Of a DNA stretch of 64,000 bases, positions 1 through 9,871 are shown piece after piece. Made by a program: the position numbers and the translations under genes. This DNA is from Streptomyces sp. BK340 (GTDB lineage: Bacteria; Actinomycetota; Actinomycetes; Streptomycetales; Streptomycetaceae). The notes under the pieces were generated by a model. That model was not told the DNA's origin and did no database searches. It saw only the letters and a list, made by a program, of their open reading frames with translations. Every line of letters begins with the position of its first letter. Positions within the stretch are counted from its first letter, which is position 1. The stretch is taken from positions 1 through 64,000 of the forward strand of contig NZ_VISR01000007.1 in the NCBI RefSeq assembly GCF_007827595.1, given 5' to 3'.

Positions 1-3000
1 GGCGGCGAGGGTGGGTTCGGTGAGGACTTCGTCGGCTGGAACAGTTCGTACACCGGTGAGCCGATCCCGTCGGAGGAGATGCGTGCGTGGCGGGATGCGG
101 CGGTGGAGGGGGTTTTGTGCTGGTCGCCGCGGTGTGTTCTTGAGCTCGGTGTCGGTTCGGGTCTTCTGCTCGCGCGGATCGCGGGCGGGGTGGAGGAGTA
201 CTGGGCGACCGATTTCTCGTCGCGGGTGATCGGGCGGTTGCGGGAGCAGGTGGCGGGGGCCGGTCTGGCGGACCGGGTCCGGCTGCGGTGCCAGGCCGCA
301 GACGATCTGTCGGGGCTTCCGCGTGGCCGGTTCGACACGGTGGTGCTCAACTCGGTCGTGCAGTATTTCCCGAACGTCGAGTACCTGGAGCGGGTTCTTG
401 ACGGGGTCTGGGAACTGCTGGCGCCGGGTGGCCGGATCGTGCTCGGTGACATCCGGCGGGCGAGCTCGCTGCGGGTGCTGCAGACGGGTGTTCAGCGGGT
501 GAGGCATCCGGATGCGGTGCCGGCCGTGCTGCGCAGCGCGGTGGAGCAGGCCGTGCTTCTGGAGAAGGAACTCGTGGTCGACCCGGACTGGTTCGTGCGC
601 TGGGCCGGTCGTGCGGGGGGCGTCGCCGTCGACGTCCGGGTCAAGGACGGCAGCGCGCACAACGAGCTGACCCTGCACCGTTACGAGGTGGTGCTGCACA
701 AGCCGGGCACCGCGGAACCGCTGCCCCTGGACACCGTTCCCGCCGTCGCGTGGGACGGCGACCTCGACCGCCTCGCCGACCGGGTGGGCAGCCGGGACGA
801 AGCAGTCGTACGGATCACAGGCGTCCCGAACGCGCGCCTGACCGAGGAGGTCACGGCGGCACGTGAACTGGCCCTGGAGGAGCCAGGCGCGACGGCGGCA
901 CCGCCGCTCGACCCGTCCGCGATCCCCGCGTGGGCCGAGCGACACGGGTGGGACGCGGTGGTGACGTGGTCGGCGCAGGCGGTCGACCAGGTGGACGTGC
1001 TCGTCTTCCGGGACGGCCCCGTGGCGGGCCGGATCCTGACCGGGGCGTATCTGCCCGGCCGAGTGGACCGGGTGCCGGTCAACGATCCCGTGGTCGCGAG
1101 GGCCATCACCGCGCTGCTGCCCACGCTGCGCGCGTACCTGCGGGAGACCCTGCCCGAGTACATGGTGCCGGCGGCGATCGTGCCGATCGGCAGCGTGCCG
1201 CTGACGGACAACGGCAAGCCGGACCGGCGCGCGCTGCCCGTACCCGACTACTCGGCCGGCAGCAGCGGCCGGGCCCCGTCCACTCCGGAGGAGGAGTCGC
1301 TGTGCGCGCTCTTCGCCGCGGTGCTCGGACTCGACCGGGTCGGCGTCGACGACAACTTCTTCTCCGTGGGCGGCCATTCACTGCTCGCGACCAAGCTGGT
1401 CAGCCGCATCCGCGCCGTGCACGGTGTGGAGATCCCGATCCGGCTGGTCTTCCAGGCACCCACGGTGGCGGAGCTGGCGGAACATCTGACGACCGCGAAC
1501 ACCGGCCGACCGCCACTGGTCCCCCAGGCAAGGCCGGAGCGGCTTCCGGTCTCCTTCGCGCAGCAGCGGCTGTGGTTCATCCACCGGTTCGAGGGGCCTT
1601 CGGCGACGTACAACGTCTCCCTGGCACTGCGGATGCGCGGCGACCTCGACGCGGTCGCCCTTCGTGGAGCCCTGCGCGATGTCGTCGTGCGGCACGAGTC
1701 GTTGCGTACCGTCTTCGGTGAGGATGCCGGGCAGCCGTACCAGCAGGTCCTCCCGCCGACCGCGATCCAGGTGCCCTGGGAGGAGCGCGAGGTCACCGAG
1801 GCCGAACTCCCCGGTGCCCTGCGGGAGGCGGCGCGGCTGCCGTTCGACCTGGCCGGTGAGATCCCGATCCGGGCGTGGCTGTTCCGGATCAGCGAGTTGG
1901 AGTCGGTGTTCCTGATCGGCGCGCACCACATCGCGTCCGACGGCTGGTCCGCCCGTCCGCTGGCGAACGACCTCATCACCACCTACGAGGCCCGTCGGGA
2001 CGGCCGGACGCCGGAGTGGGAGCCCCTTCCGGTGCAGTACGCGGACTACACCCTGTGGCAGCGGAACCTGCTCGGGGACAGCGACACCCCGGACAGTCTC
2101 TACCGGCGACAGCTGGACTACTGGACGAACCACCTGGCCGGGCTGCCGGAGGCCATCGAGCTGCCTGCCGACCGGTCACGGCCCGCTGTGGCGTCGTTCG
2201 AGGGCGACGTGATTCCGATCGCCCTCGACGAGGGGCTCACCGAGGGCATCCGGAGGGTGGCCCGGGAGAACGGCGCCACCGTGTCGATGGTGCTGCAGGC
2301 CGGGCTCGCGGCGCTGTTCACCAGGCTGGGCGTGGGCACGGACGTGCCGATCGGTTCGCCGATCGCCGGACGCACCGACGAGGCGCTGAGCCGGCTGGTC
2401 GGCTTCTTCGTCAACACCTGGGTGCTGCGGGCGGACACCTCAGGAAACCCCGGCTTCGCCGAACTCGTCGGCCGGGTGCGGGAGCGGAGCCTGGCCGCCT
2501 ACGACCACCAGGACATTCCGTTCGAGCACCTGGTCGAGGTGCTGAACCCGGTGCGCTCGACCGCGCACCACTCGCTCTTCCAGGTGCTCCTGGTGCTGCA
2601 GAACAACGCGGCAGCGGAGTTCACCCTGCCGGGCCTGAGCGTGACCGAGGAGCTGTTCAGCCCGGGTGTGGCGCATTTCGATCTGTCCATCAACCTCGGG
2701 GAACAGGACGACGACGGAGCGCGGGCCCGGATCGAGGGTTTCGCCGAGTACGCGACCGAGCTGTTCGACGCCGGCACCATCACCACGATGCTCGACCGCT
2801 GGATCCGCTTCCTGCGTCAGGTGGTGGCCGCTCCGGACACGCCCATCGGGTCGGTGGACATCCTCGCGGGCAGCGAGCGCGCGACGCTGGACCGCTGGGG
2901 CGGCCGGGGCCGGGACACCGGGTTCGAGGCCGGCACCGTCCACGAGCGCTTCGCCGCCACGGCCGCCGCGACCCCGGACGCGATCGCGCTGGTCTCCGCG

Positions 3001-6000
3001 GACGGCACGCACAGCTGGACCTACGCCGAACTGGACCACTGGTCCAACCGCATCGCCCACCACCTCCGAGCGAAGGGCGCACGGCCGCACAGCCGCGTGG
3101 CGCTGGTGCTCGACCGCTCACCGCTGCTGGTCGCAGCCATCCTCGGGGTGCTGAAGACCGGCGCCGCCTATGTGCCGGTCGACCCCACCCATCCGCCCGA
3201 GCGCATCGAGTTCATGCTCGCCGACCTCGCCCCGGCCGTCACCGTGGACGAGGGCCTGGCCGGCGAGGACCTCGACGGGTGTCCGGACTCGCCGCCGGAC
3301 ATCGGCGTAGGGGAGCACACCACCGCCTACGTGATGTACACATCCGGCTCCACCGGCCAGCCCAAGGGCGTGGAGGTGACCCACCGGAACGTCGTCGACC
3401 TCGCGCTCGACGACTGCTGGGCGGACGGGACGTACCGCCGTGTCCTGATCCATTCGGCGCACACTTTCGACGCGGCCACCTACGAGCTGTGGGTGCCGCT
3501 GCTGAACGGTGGCACCGCGGTGGTGGCGGCCGCCGGCCAGTTGGACACCGCGGTGCTGGCCGCCGTGATCGCCGAGCGCGGAATCACCGACGTGTGCCTG
3601 ACCACGGGCCTGTTCGCCGTGATGGCGGAGCAGCACCCGGAGTGCTTCGCGGGCGTGTCCGAGGTGTGGGCGGGCGGTGAGGTCATGCCGCCCGCCGCGG
3701 TCCGCCGGATTCTCGACGCCTGCCCGGACCTCACCGTGGTGAACGGGTACGGGCCGACGGAGACGACGGCCTTCGCCGCCCGGTACCGGCTGGCCTCGGC
3801 CGACGACTGCACCGACCCGGTGCCCATCGGCGGCCCCATGCAGGGCACCGTGCTGCATGTCCTGGACGAGCGCCTCCAGCCCGTGCCGCCCGGCGTGGTC
3901 GGGGAGCTGTACATCGCGGGCGCCGGCGTGGCCCGCGGGTACGCGGGCCGCCCGGGCCTGACCGGTGGCCGGTTCGTCGCCGACCCGTTCGGGCCGCCCG
4001 GGGCGCGCATGTACCGCACCGGCGACCTGGTGCGCTGGAGCTCCGCCGGGCACCTGGAATACGTCGGCCGGGTGGACGACCAGATCAAGATCCAGGGCTT
4101 CCGCGTGGAGCCGGGCGAGGTCGAGGCGGCACTGCGCAGGCGTGAGGGCGTGGCCCAGGCCGTCGTGGTCAGCCGTGAGGACCGGCTCGGTGAACGGCAC
4201 CTCGTCGCCTACGTGGTGCCCGACGCGTCGGGGTCGTCCGACGACGAGGCCGACCGGCAGGTGGGGGAGTGGCGCGAGATCTACGACTCCGTGTACGGCG
4301 GCACCGAGGTGGACCTGGGCGGACTCGGCGACGACTTCACCGGGTGGAACAGCTCCTACACCGGACAGGCCATCCCGCTGCCCGAGATGCGGGCCTGGCG
4401 GGATGCCATGGTGGGTCGTGTGCGCGCCCTGCGCCCGCGGCGAGTGCTGGAGATCGGCGTCGGCTCGGGTCTGCTGCTGGGGCCGCTCGCGCCGGAGGTG
4501 ACGGAGTACTGGGGCATCGACTTCTCCGCCCCCGTCGTCGAGCGACTGCGCGCCCAGGTCCGCGCCGACCGGCGGCTGGCGGACAAGGTGACCCTGCGCT
4601 GCGGGCCAGCCGACGAGGCGGGCGACCTTCCGACGGCTCACTTCGACACGGTGATCCTCAACTCGGTCGTGTCGTACTTCCCGGATGCCGACTACCTCGC
4701 CCGGGTGCTCGACATCGCGCTGGCCAGGCTGGCCCCGGGCGGCCGGATCGTCATCGGTGACGTCCGCAACCACCGCACCCAGAAGGGGTTCACCGCGGCC
4801 GTCCACCGCTCGCGGCATCCGGACGACCGGGCCGCCGCCGTGCAGGCCGCGGTGTCCCGTGCGCTCGTGGACGAGAAGGAACTGGTCATCGATCCGGAGT
4901 ACTTCACGCAGTGGGCCGGCGCGCATCCGGACGTGGTCGCCACCGACATCCGCCTCAAGCAGGGCAGCCACCACAACGAACTGACCCGCCACCGCTACGA
5001 GATCGTGCTGCACAAGGGGCCCAACCGGGCCCTGGACCTCGCGGACCTGCCGGTGGCGGCCTGGGGAAGCGACGTCCACCAGCTGTCCGACGTGGCCACC
5101 GCGCTCGCGCGGCACGGCCGGGTCCGCCTCACCCGTGTGCCGAACGCCAGGCTGGCCACCGAGGCCGGCGAGTGGGGCGGCCCGATCGACGACCGGGGCA
5201 CGCTCGACCCGGCCGAGCTGGAGGCCTGGGGCACCGCACAGGGGCTCGCGGTGTACTGCACCTGGTCGCCGGAGTCGGCGGAGCACTTCGAGGCGGTCCT
5301 GCTGCCCGACGTCGACGCCCCCGTCTGCGACGGCGTCTACCGGCCGGCACCGACGCCGGCCGGGCGGCTCGTCAACACGCCCGCGGTCTCCGGCCGCGCG
5401 TCCCGGCTGCCGTCGCAGCTGCGCGACGAACTGACCCGTGAGCTGCCCGCGTTCATGGTGCCGAGCGAGATCATGCTCCTCGACCGGCTGCCGCTCACCA
5501 AGAACGGGAAGGTGGACCGCGCCGCACTGCCCGACCCCGACCCGACCGGCGGTGAGTACCGCGCCCCGCGCACTCCGCGCGAGGAGGCACTGGCCGGACT
5601 CTTCGCCGAGGTGCTGGGCCTGGACCGGATCGGGATCGACGACGACTTCTTCGCCTGCGGCGGCCACTCACTGCGGCTGACCCGCCTGGTCTGGCAGATC
5701 CACGAGAAACTGGGCATGGAGGTCCCGATCCGGACGGTGTTCCAGTACCCCACGGTGGCCGAACTGGCGGAACAGCTGTCCGCGGACGCGGAGGTGACCT
5801 TCGAGGACCCGTTCGCCGCCCTCCTGCCGATCCGCACCGAGGGGGAGCAGTCCCCGCTGTGGTGGCTGCACCCGGGCGGCGGCCTGAGCTGGCCCTATCT
5901 CAGCTTCGGCCGGCACATCGACCGGGCCTGGCCGCTGTACGGCATCCAGGCGCGCGGCTTCGACGGGGTCACGCCGCGGGCGACCTCCATCGAGGACATG

Positions 6001-6609
6001 GTCGACGACTACGTGAACCAGGTGCAGGACGCCCAGCCGAGCGGGCCGTACTACCTGCTGGGCTGGTCCTTCGGTGGCACGCTGGCCCACGCGATGGCCG
6101 CGGAACTGCAGCGCCGCGGAGAGGAGGTGGCGCTGCTCGCGCTGCTGGACTCGGCACCCGCCAGCCACTTCGCCGACCTCGAACTCCTGGATGAGGACAT
6201 GGTGCGCATGTTCCTCGTCAACTACATGGGTCACCTCAAGGGGATGGAGGAGTACGAGTTCCTGGTCAGCACCGCTTCGGAGATCTTCATCGAGCACCTG
6301 GAGCAGATGCGGCGCTACACCTCGCCCAGGTACCGCGGCGACGTGGTCTTCTTCAACGCGCTCCTCGACCCGGAGACCCACGACAAGCGCCATCTGGACG
6401 CGGAGATGGACGTGCTGTGGCACGAGTACGTCGACGGTCACGTGCAGCGCTACGACGTCGCCTGCGCCCACAACGAGATGTACTGGCCACGTAACGCGGC
6501 GGAGATCAGCCGTGTCATCAACCGCGTGCTCCGGGAGGCCATGAACGGACAGCCCGAGCGGGACGACATTCCGACAGTGATCCGGCAACTACCGAAAGGA
6601 ACACAGTAG
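1..6609 (+). CDS. NRPS, last two modules with methyltransferase-interrupted adenylation domains and terminal thioesterase (5' end outside window)
   Basis: Adds the last two residues of a non-ribosomal peptide and releases it. The frame is open from base 1, so the protein begins left of the window. Domains by position: methyltransferase (about 1-700, SAM motif ELGVGSGLL near 142); C-terminal adenylation subdomain (A10 core PLTDNGKPDR near 1201); carrier protein (GGHSL, Ser codon 1378); condensation domain (about 1534-2860, HHIASDG at 1924); adenylation core (about 2935-4200, YTSGSTGQPKG near 3337); second methyltransferase (about 4262-5015, EIGVGSGLL near 4450); A10 PLTKNGKVDR near 5491; carrier protein (Ser codon 5668); type I thioesterase (GWSFGG at 6061, likely catalytic His in HNEMYWP at 6469). 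Methyltransferases placed before A10 are typical of N-methylating modules. By hand alignment the binding pocket of the complete A domain reads D-A-Y-C-V-A-G-A-F-K, which I do not recognise. There is no epimerisation domain. Confidence 0.95.
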   Translation, partial: GGEGGFGEDFVGWNSSYTGEPIPSEEMRAWRDAAVEGVLCWSPRCVLELGVGSGLLLARIAGGVEEYWATDFSSRVIGRLREQVAGAGLADRVRLRCQAADDLSGLPRGRFDTVVLNSVVQYFPNVEYLERVLDGVWELLAPGGRIVLGDIRRASSLRVLQTGVQRVRHPDAVPAVLRSAVEQAVLLEKELVVDPDWFVRWAGRAGGVAVDVRVKDGSAHNELTLHRYEVVLHKPGTAEPLPLDTVPAVAWDGDLDRLADRVGSRDEAVVRITGVPNARLTEEVTAARELALEEPGATAAPPLDPSAIPAWAERHGWDAVVTWSAQAVDQVDVLVFRDGPVAGRILTGAYLPGRVDRVPVNDPVVARAITALLPTLRAYLRETLPEYMVPAAIVPIGSVPLTDNGKPDRRALPVPDYSAGSSGRAPSTPEEESLCALFAAVLGLDRVGVDDNFFSVGGHSLLATKLVSRIRAVHGVEIPIRLVFQAPTVAELAEHLTTANTGRPPLVPQARPERLPVSFAQQRLWFIHRFEGPSATYNVSLALRMRGDLDAVALRGALRDVVVRHESLRTVFGEDAGQPYQQVLPPTAIQVPWEEREVTEAELPGALREAARLPFDLAGEIPIRAWLFRISELESVFLIGAHHIASDGWSARPLANDLITTYEARRDGRTPEWEPLPVQYADYTLWQRNLLGDSDTPDSLYRRQLDYWTNHLAGLPEAIELPADRSRPAVASFEGDVIPIALDEGLTEGIRRVARENGATVSMVLQAGLAALFTRLGVGTDVPIGSPIAGRTDEALSRLVGFFVNTWVLRADTSGNPGFAELVGRVRERSLAAYDHQDIPFEHLVEVLNPVRSTAHHSLFQVLLVLQNNAAAEFTLPGLSVTEELFSPGVAHFDLSINLGEQDDDGARARIEGFAEYATELFDAGTITTMLDRWIRFLRQVVAAPDTPIGSVDILAGSERATLDRWGGRGRDTGFEAGTVHERFAATAAATPDAIALVSADGTHSWTYAELDHWSNRIAHHLRAKGARPHSRVALVLDRSPLLVAAILGVLKTGAAYVPVDPTHPPERIEFMLADLAPAVTVDEGLAGEDLDGCPDSPPDIGVGEHTTAYVMYTSGSTGQPKGVEVTHRNVVDLALDDCWADGTYRRVLIHSAHTFDAATYELWVPLLNGGTAVVAAAGQLDTAVLAAVIAERGITDVCLTTGLFAVMAEQHPECFAGVSEVWAGGEVMPPAAVRRILDACPDLTVVNGYGPTETTAFAARYRLASADDCTDPVPIGGPMQGTVLHVLDERLQPVPPGVVGELYIAGAGVARGYAGRPGLTGGRFVADPFGPPGARMYRTGDLVRWSSAGHLEYVGRVDDQIKIQGFRVEPGEVEAALRRREGVAQAVVVSREDRLGERHLVAYVVPDASGSSDDEADRQVGEWREIYDSVYGGTEVDLGGLGDDFTGWNSSYTGQAIPLPEMRAWRDAMVGRVRALRPRRVLEIGVGSGLLLGPLAPEVTEYWGIDFSAPVVERLRAQVRADRRLADKVTLRCGPADEAGDLPTAHFDTVILNSVVSYFPDADYLARVLDIALARLAPGGRIVIGDVRNHRTQKGFTAAVHRSRHPDDRAAAVQAAVSRALVDEKELVIDPEYFTQWAGAHPDVVATDIRLKQGSHHNELTRHRYEIVLHKGPNRALDLADLPVAAWGSDVHQLSDVATALARHGRVRLTRVPNARLATEAGEWGGPIDDRGTLDPAELEAWGTAQGLAVYCTWSPESAEHFEAVLLPDVDAPVCDGVYRPAPTPAGRLVNTPAVSGRASRLPSQLRDELTRELPAFMVPSEIMLLDRLPLTKNGKVDRAALPDPDPTGGEYRAPRTPREEALAGLFAEVLGLDRIGIDDDFFACGGHSLRLTRLVWQIHEKLGMEVPIRTVFQYPTVAELAEQLSADAEVTFEDPFAALLPIRTEGEQSPLWWLHPGGGLSWPYLSFGRHIDRAWPLYGIQARGFDGVTPRATSIEDMVDDYVNQVQDAQPSGPYYLLGWSFGGTLAHAMAAELQRRGEEVALLALLDSAPASHFADLELLDEDMVRMFLVNYMGHLKGMEEYEFLVSTASEIFIEHLEQMRRYTSPRYRGDVVFFNALLDPETHDKRHLDAEMDVLWHEYVDGHVQRYDVACAHNEMYWPRNAAEISRVINRVLREAMNGQPERDDIPTVIRQLPKGTQ

Positions 6610-7602
6610 ATGACTGCGAACCAGAACCCGGCCCGCGAGACGGCAGCGGACGCGGCGGGAGCGGCAGCGCTGTTGGAGATCGGCGACCGGATCGGGGTGC
6701 TGCCGCACATCGACAAGGGCCAGCGGGTCGACGTCGAGCAGCTGGTGTCGGCCACCGGGCTGCCGAGGCAGGGCGTGGCGAACTACCTGGAGGCACTGAC
6801 CTCGGCGGCGCTGGTCGTCGAGTCGGACGGGACGTACCAGGTGGCGGAGGACTTCGACCAGATCCTGTACGAGTCCGGCTACCTGTCCTGGGCGCTCAAC
6901 GCGAACCGGCCGTTCGTGGAGAACGCGGTGGAGTTCCTCACCGACAACGTGTCCGCCGGCAAGCGGCACAGCCGCGACGGCCGCCAGGTCGCCGTCAGCT
7001 CGCAGTGGATGGGGTCGTTCGGCTTCTATCCCGTGGCGCTCAAGACCATCCTCGACGCCCGTCCCACGCACGTGGTCGACCTCGGTGCGGGCACCGCCCG
7101 GCTGCTCATCGAGATCATGCTGACGCTGAAGGACACCACGGCCGTGGCGCTCGACCTGGACGCCGAGGCGTGCCGGGAGGCCCAACTGGCGGCCGAGCGA
7201 GCGGGCGTGGCCGACCGGATCACCGTGTACGAGCGGTCGATCCAGTCGGTGGCCACCGACCCGACGCCGGTGAAGGACGCCGACGTGGTGCACGCCGGGT
7301 TCGTCTTCCACGACATGATGCCCGAGGAGGAGGACATCGCCGACCGGACCCTGGCCAGCTGCCGGGACGCGCTGCGGCCGGGCGGCATGATGGCGCTCAC
7401 GGAGGCCGTGCCGTACGTGCCCGACCCGAGGGAGCGCCGGTTCAGCGCGATCGTGACGTACTACCACCAGCAGTTCATGCGCCGGCGGCTGCTCGACGAG
7501 CAGGAGTGGACCGACAAGCTGCTGGCGGCGGGCTTCTCGGACGTCCGGTGTCTGCCCCACCGGTTCCCCACGGGACGGCTGTTCATCGCGGAGAAGCACT
7601 GA
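6610..7602 (+). CDS. SAM-dependent methyltransferase with N-terminal dimerisation-like domain
   Basis: A 330-residue class I methyltransferase, probably acting on the peptide or a building block of the upstream NRPS. The N-terminal third resembles the helical/winged dimerisation region of small-molecule O-methyltransferases. The SAM-binding motif is DLGAGTARLL (about residues 157-166), followed by the acidic ALDLD strand and, later, GFVFHDMMPEEE and LRPGGMMALTE. Its ATG directly follows the NRPS stop, and an AAAGGA ribosome site lies in the NRPS 3' end, so the two are co-transcribed and probably coupled. The 3' end is odd: a 19-bp direct repeat with a 20-bp period covers the last codons and creates the TGA stop. 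Without it the frame would continue for about 20 more codons. The atom methylated (O, N or C) cannot be told from the sequence. Confidence 0.88.
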   Translation: MTANQNPARETAADAAGAAALLEIGDRIGVLPHIDKGQRVDVEQLVSATGLPRQGVANYLEALTSAALVVESDGTYQVAEDFDQILYESGYLSWALNANRPFVENAVEFLTDNVSAGKRHSRDGRQVAVSSQWMGSFGFYPVALKTILDARPTHVVDLGAGTARLLIEIMLTLKDTTAVALDLDAEACREAQLAAERAGVADRITVYERSIQSVATDPTPVKDADVVHAGFVFHDMMPEEEDIADRTLASCRDALRPGGMMALTEAVPYVPDPRERRFSAIVTYYHQQFMRRRLLDEQEWTDKLLAAGFSDVRCLPHRFPTGRLFIAEKH

Positions 7603-7621
7603 TCATCGCGGAGAAGCACTG
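7583..7621 (+). repeat. Tandem 19-bp repeat (period 20) across the methyltransferase stop codon
   Basis: Two identical 19-bp copies begin at 7583 and 7603, separated by one base. The copied segment encodes the end of the methyltransferase (IAEKH). The junction supplies the TGA stop. Because 20 is not a multiple of 3, the second copy is read in another frame, where it continues as IAEKHWPPHLADRAAPVG and then about nine more codons to a TGA at 7680. Confidence 0.95.
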
Positions 7622-7707
7622 GCCCCCGCACCTGGCGGACCGCGCCGCGCCGGTGGGAACCGGTGCGGCACGCCCTCCGTGAGATCCGGGGCGGCTCGGC
7701 CGGCCTC

Positions 7708-8559
7708 TCAGCCGGCGGCCGCCCAGGTGTTGCGTGCCCAGTCGGCGAAGTCGGTCCAGCGGATCTGCGGGTGAGCGGCCCGGAGCGCGCGGATGTCGAC
7801 GCGGTAGCCGGGGCCGTTCAGGAACGTCCACATCGCGTGCATGTCCGGATCGCCGATGGCCGCGAGCGGCACGTACTCGTGGCGGACCTCCCGTCCCAGC
7901 GCGGCGCCGAGCGCGGCCGCCATCTGCGTGGGCGTGGGCGCGTCGCCCGCCAGCTCGATGCGCTGCCCGACGTACCGGGCGGGGGCGAGCAGCACTTCCG
8001 CGGCGAACGCGCCGAGGTCGGGCCGGGCCAGCTGCTGCAACGGCCGGTCGGGTGGCAACGGCAGGTCGAGAACGCCGTCGAGGATGCGTTCCGCTCCACC
8101 GAGCGCGTTGTCGAAGAAGTACGTCGGCCCCAGGATCGTGTACGGCACGTCTCCCGCGGTCAGTTCCGCCTCGATGCGTGCCTTGCTCTCGAAGTGCGGT
8201 ACCCCGCTGTTCTGGTCGGCCCCGGCCACCGAGCTGAACACGAGATGCGGGACGCGCTCCCGCGCCGCGGCGGCGAGGATCGCCCGCCCCTGCTCCACCT
8301 CCGCCTCGACACCGGCCTCGAAGGGTGTGGTGAACGCGAAGACACCGGCCACCCCCCGCATGGCCGCGGCGAGCGACCCGGGATCGCTCAGGGAGCCCGC
8401 CACCACGTCCACACCCCGGTCGGCCAGTCGCCGCGCGGCACTGCGGCCGGGATCGCGGACCAGCGCCCTGATCCGGGTCCCGCGGGCCAGCAGCGCATCG
8501 GTCACGGCACCGCCCTGACCACCGGTCGCCGCAAGCACCAGGACTGGTTCGTCGGCCAT
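7708..8559 (-). CDS. NmrA-like NAD(P)-binding oxidoreductase
   Basis: A 283-residue Rossmann-fold protein of the atypical short-chain dehydrogenase (NmrA/HSCARG, azoreductase-like) group. The cofactor loop AATGGQGG sits at about residues 10-17. Later segments ALVRDPGR, VVAGSLSDP and VFAFTTPF match the order of the family. The start has a good AAAGGAG site about 8 bases upstream on the minus strand. It converges on the methyltransferase gene, so it is not part of the NRPS transcript, and nothing nearby shows a biosynthetic role. Members may be quinone or NAD(P)H-sensing reductases or regulators; which applies here is unknown. Confidence 0.85.
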   Translation of the reverse strand: MADEPVLVLAATGGQGGAVTDALLARGTRIRALVRDPGRSAARRLADRGVDVVAGSLSDPGSLAAAMRGVAGVFAFTTPFEAGVEAEVEQGRAILAAAARERVPHLVFSSVAGADQNSGVPHFESKARIEAELTAGDVPYTILGPTYFFDNALGGAERILDGVLDLPLPPDRPLQQLARPDLGAFAAEVLLAPARYVGQRIELAGDAPTPTQMAAALGAALGREVRHEYVPLAAIGDPDMHAMWTFLNGPGYRVDIRALRAAHPQIRWTDFADWARNTWAAAG

Positions 8560-8708
8560 CGAAGAACTCCTTTCCGGGCAGAAGGGGGGCGACGGCGGAT
8601 CGGCAGCCGGCCCCGGCGTTCATCATCCGCGACGGACGACGGCGCACGGTGCCGGCAGGCGGGAGCAGGGCACTGGAGGAGGTGGCCCGGACGTGAGCCT
8701 GGACGCGG

Positions 8709-9871
8709 TCAGGCGGCGGGCTTGCCGGGCTGGTCGTGGGTGGAGCAGTGGATCCCGCCGCCACCGGAGGCGATGGTGTCGATCTGCAGCTGGACGATGT
8801 CCCGCTCGGGGAAGTGTTCCTGGAGGATGGCCCTCGCCCGGGCGTCCGCCTTCCGGTCGCCGAACCTGGGCAGGAAGACGGCGTCGTTGGCGATGTGGAA
8901 GTTGGCGTAGGTGGACACGAAGTCGTCGCCCCGGCCGGTGATCCTGTCGAGGCCGGGCTGCGGCAGGTCGATGATCTCGAAGCGTCGGCCCCGTGCGTCG
9001 GTCGCCTTGCCGAGCACCGAACGGGCCTGGTCGGAGGAGCGGGACCAGGAGTCCGGGGGAGTGCCGGGGAACGCCTGGTCGAGGAGGACCACGCCCGGTG
9101 CGGTGAACCGCACGAGGCTGTCCACGTGCGCGTCGGTGATGTCCTCGCCGCGGACGCCCGCCAGCCAGATCACCTTCTCCACACCCAGGGTCTTCATGAG
9201 CTCGTCCTCGATCTGGTCCCGGCTCTTCCCGCGGTTGCGGTTGTCGTTGACGATCGAGCTCTCGGTGACGAGGAGGGTGCCCTCGCCGTCGGTCTCGAAA
9301 GAGCCTCCCTCGGCGACGAGCGGCGCCTGTGTGCGGGGGATGCCGTACTTGCCGAGCAGCCTGCGGCCCACCTGGGCGTCGTCGGTGTGCTCCTGCTTGT
9401 TGCCCCACCCGTTGAAGTTGAGGTCGACTCCGACGACCTCGCCGTGCTCCTCGACGAAGACGGGGACGGTGTCGCGGGCCCACAGGTCGTCGACGGCGAG
9501 CGGGATGACCTCGACCTGTGATCCGCACGCCCGCTGGGCCGCCGCCTGCTGGTCGGGGCGGGCCAGCAGCACGACCGCCTCGTACTCCCCGACGGCTCGT
9601 GCGATGCGGGCGATGTCCTTCCGTACGTAGGGCAGGTCGTCCTCCCAGACGGAGTCGAGGGCCGGCCAGCACATGAACGTACGGGTGTGGCTCTCCCACT
9701 CGGCGCCGAAGCGGCGCTCGCCGTCAGGCGCCGGGGTGCGGGCGGAGGAGGTGTTCGTGCCACCGATCACGGACTCCCCGGGACCGCAGGCGGTGGCGCC
9801 GAGGGCGAGGGCGCCGCCGATTCCGGCCAAGGCGCGCAGGGCGTGCGGCGGGAGGAGAGAAGGCGGTACAC
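8709..9871 (-). CDS. Agmatine deiminase / peptidyl-arginine-deiminase-type lipoprotein with an apparent frameshift in the signal peptide
   Basis: Hydrolyses agmatine (or an arginine-like substrate) to the carbamoyl product and ammonia; family PPAD. The body carries the expected catalytic elements: WARDTVPVF, EGGSFETDG, the HVDSLVRF His-Asp pair, and the nucleophile Cys in GGGGIHC near the C-terminus. Before it lies a lipobox-like LGATACG preceded by HALRALAGIGG. A GTG at 9871 with GGAG six bases upstream starts VYRLLSSRR in one frame; the rest of the signal and the enzyme are in the next frame. Adding one base after the second Arg codon would give a textbook Tat lipoprotein signal, so I take 9871 as the ancestral start and read a one-base loss at about 9845. 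The enzyme frame remains open upstream, but that stretch does not look like protein. If real, export or expression is impaired; an error in the assembly is the alternative. Confidence 0.75.

Noticed and set aside
3118..5667. Very long open frame on the minus strand inside the NRPS gene
   Set aside because: A shadow caused by GC-rich third positions; its His/Val/Arg-rich product has no motif and the plus strand has full NRPS domains.
7699..7716. GCCGGC/GCCGGC inverted repeat between methyltransferase and NmrA genes
   Set aside because: Each arm is itself a palindrome of a very common motif in such DNA and overlaps the NmrA stop; too weak as a terminator.
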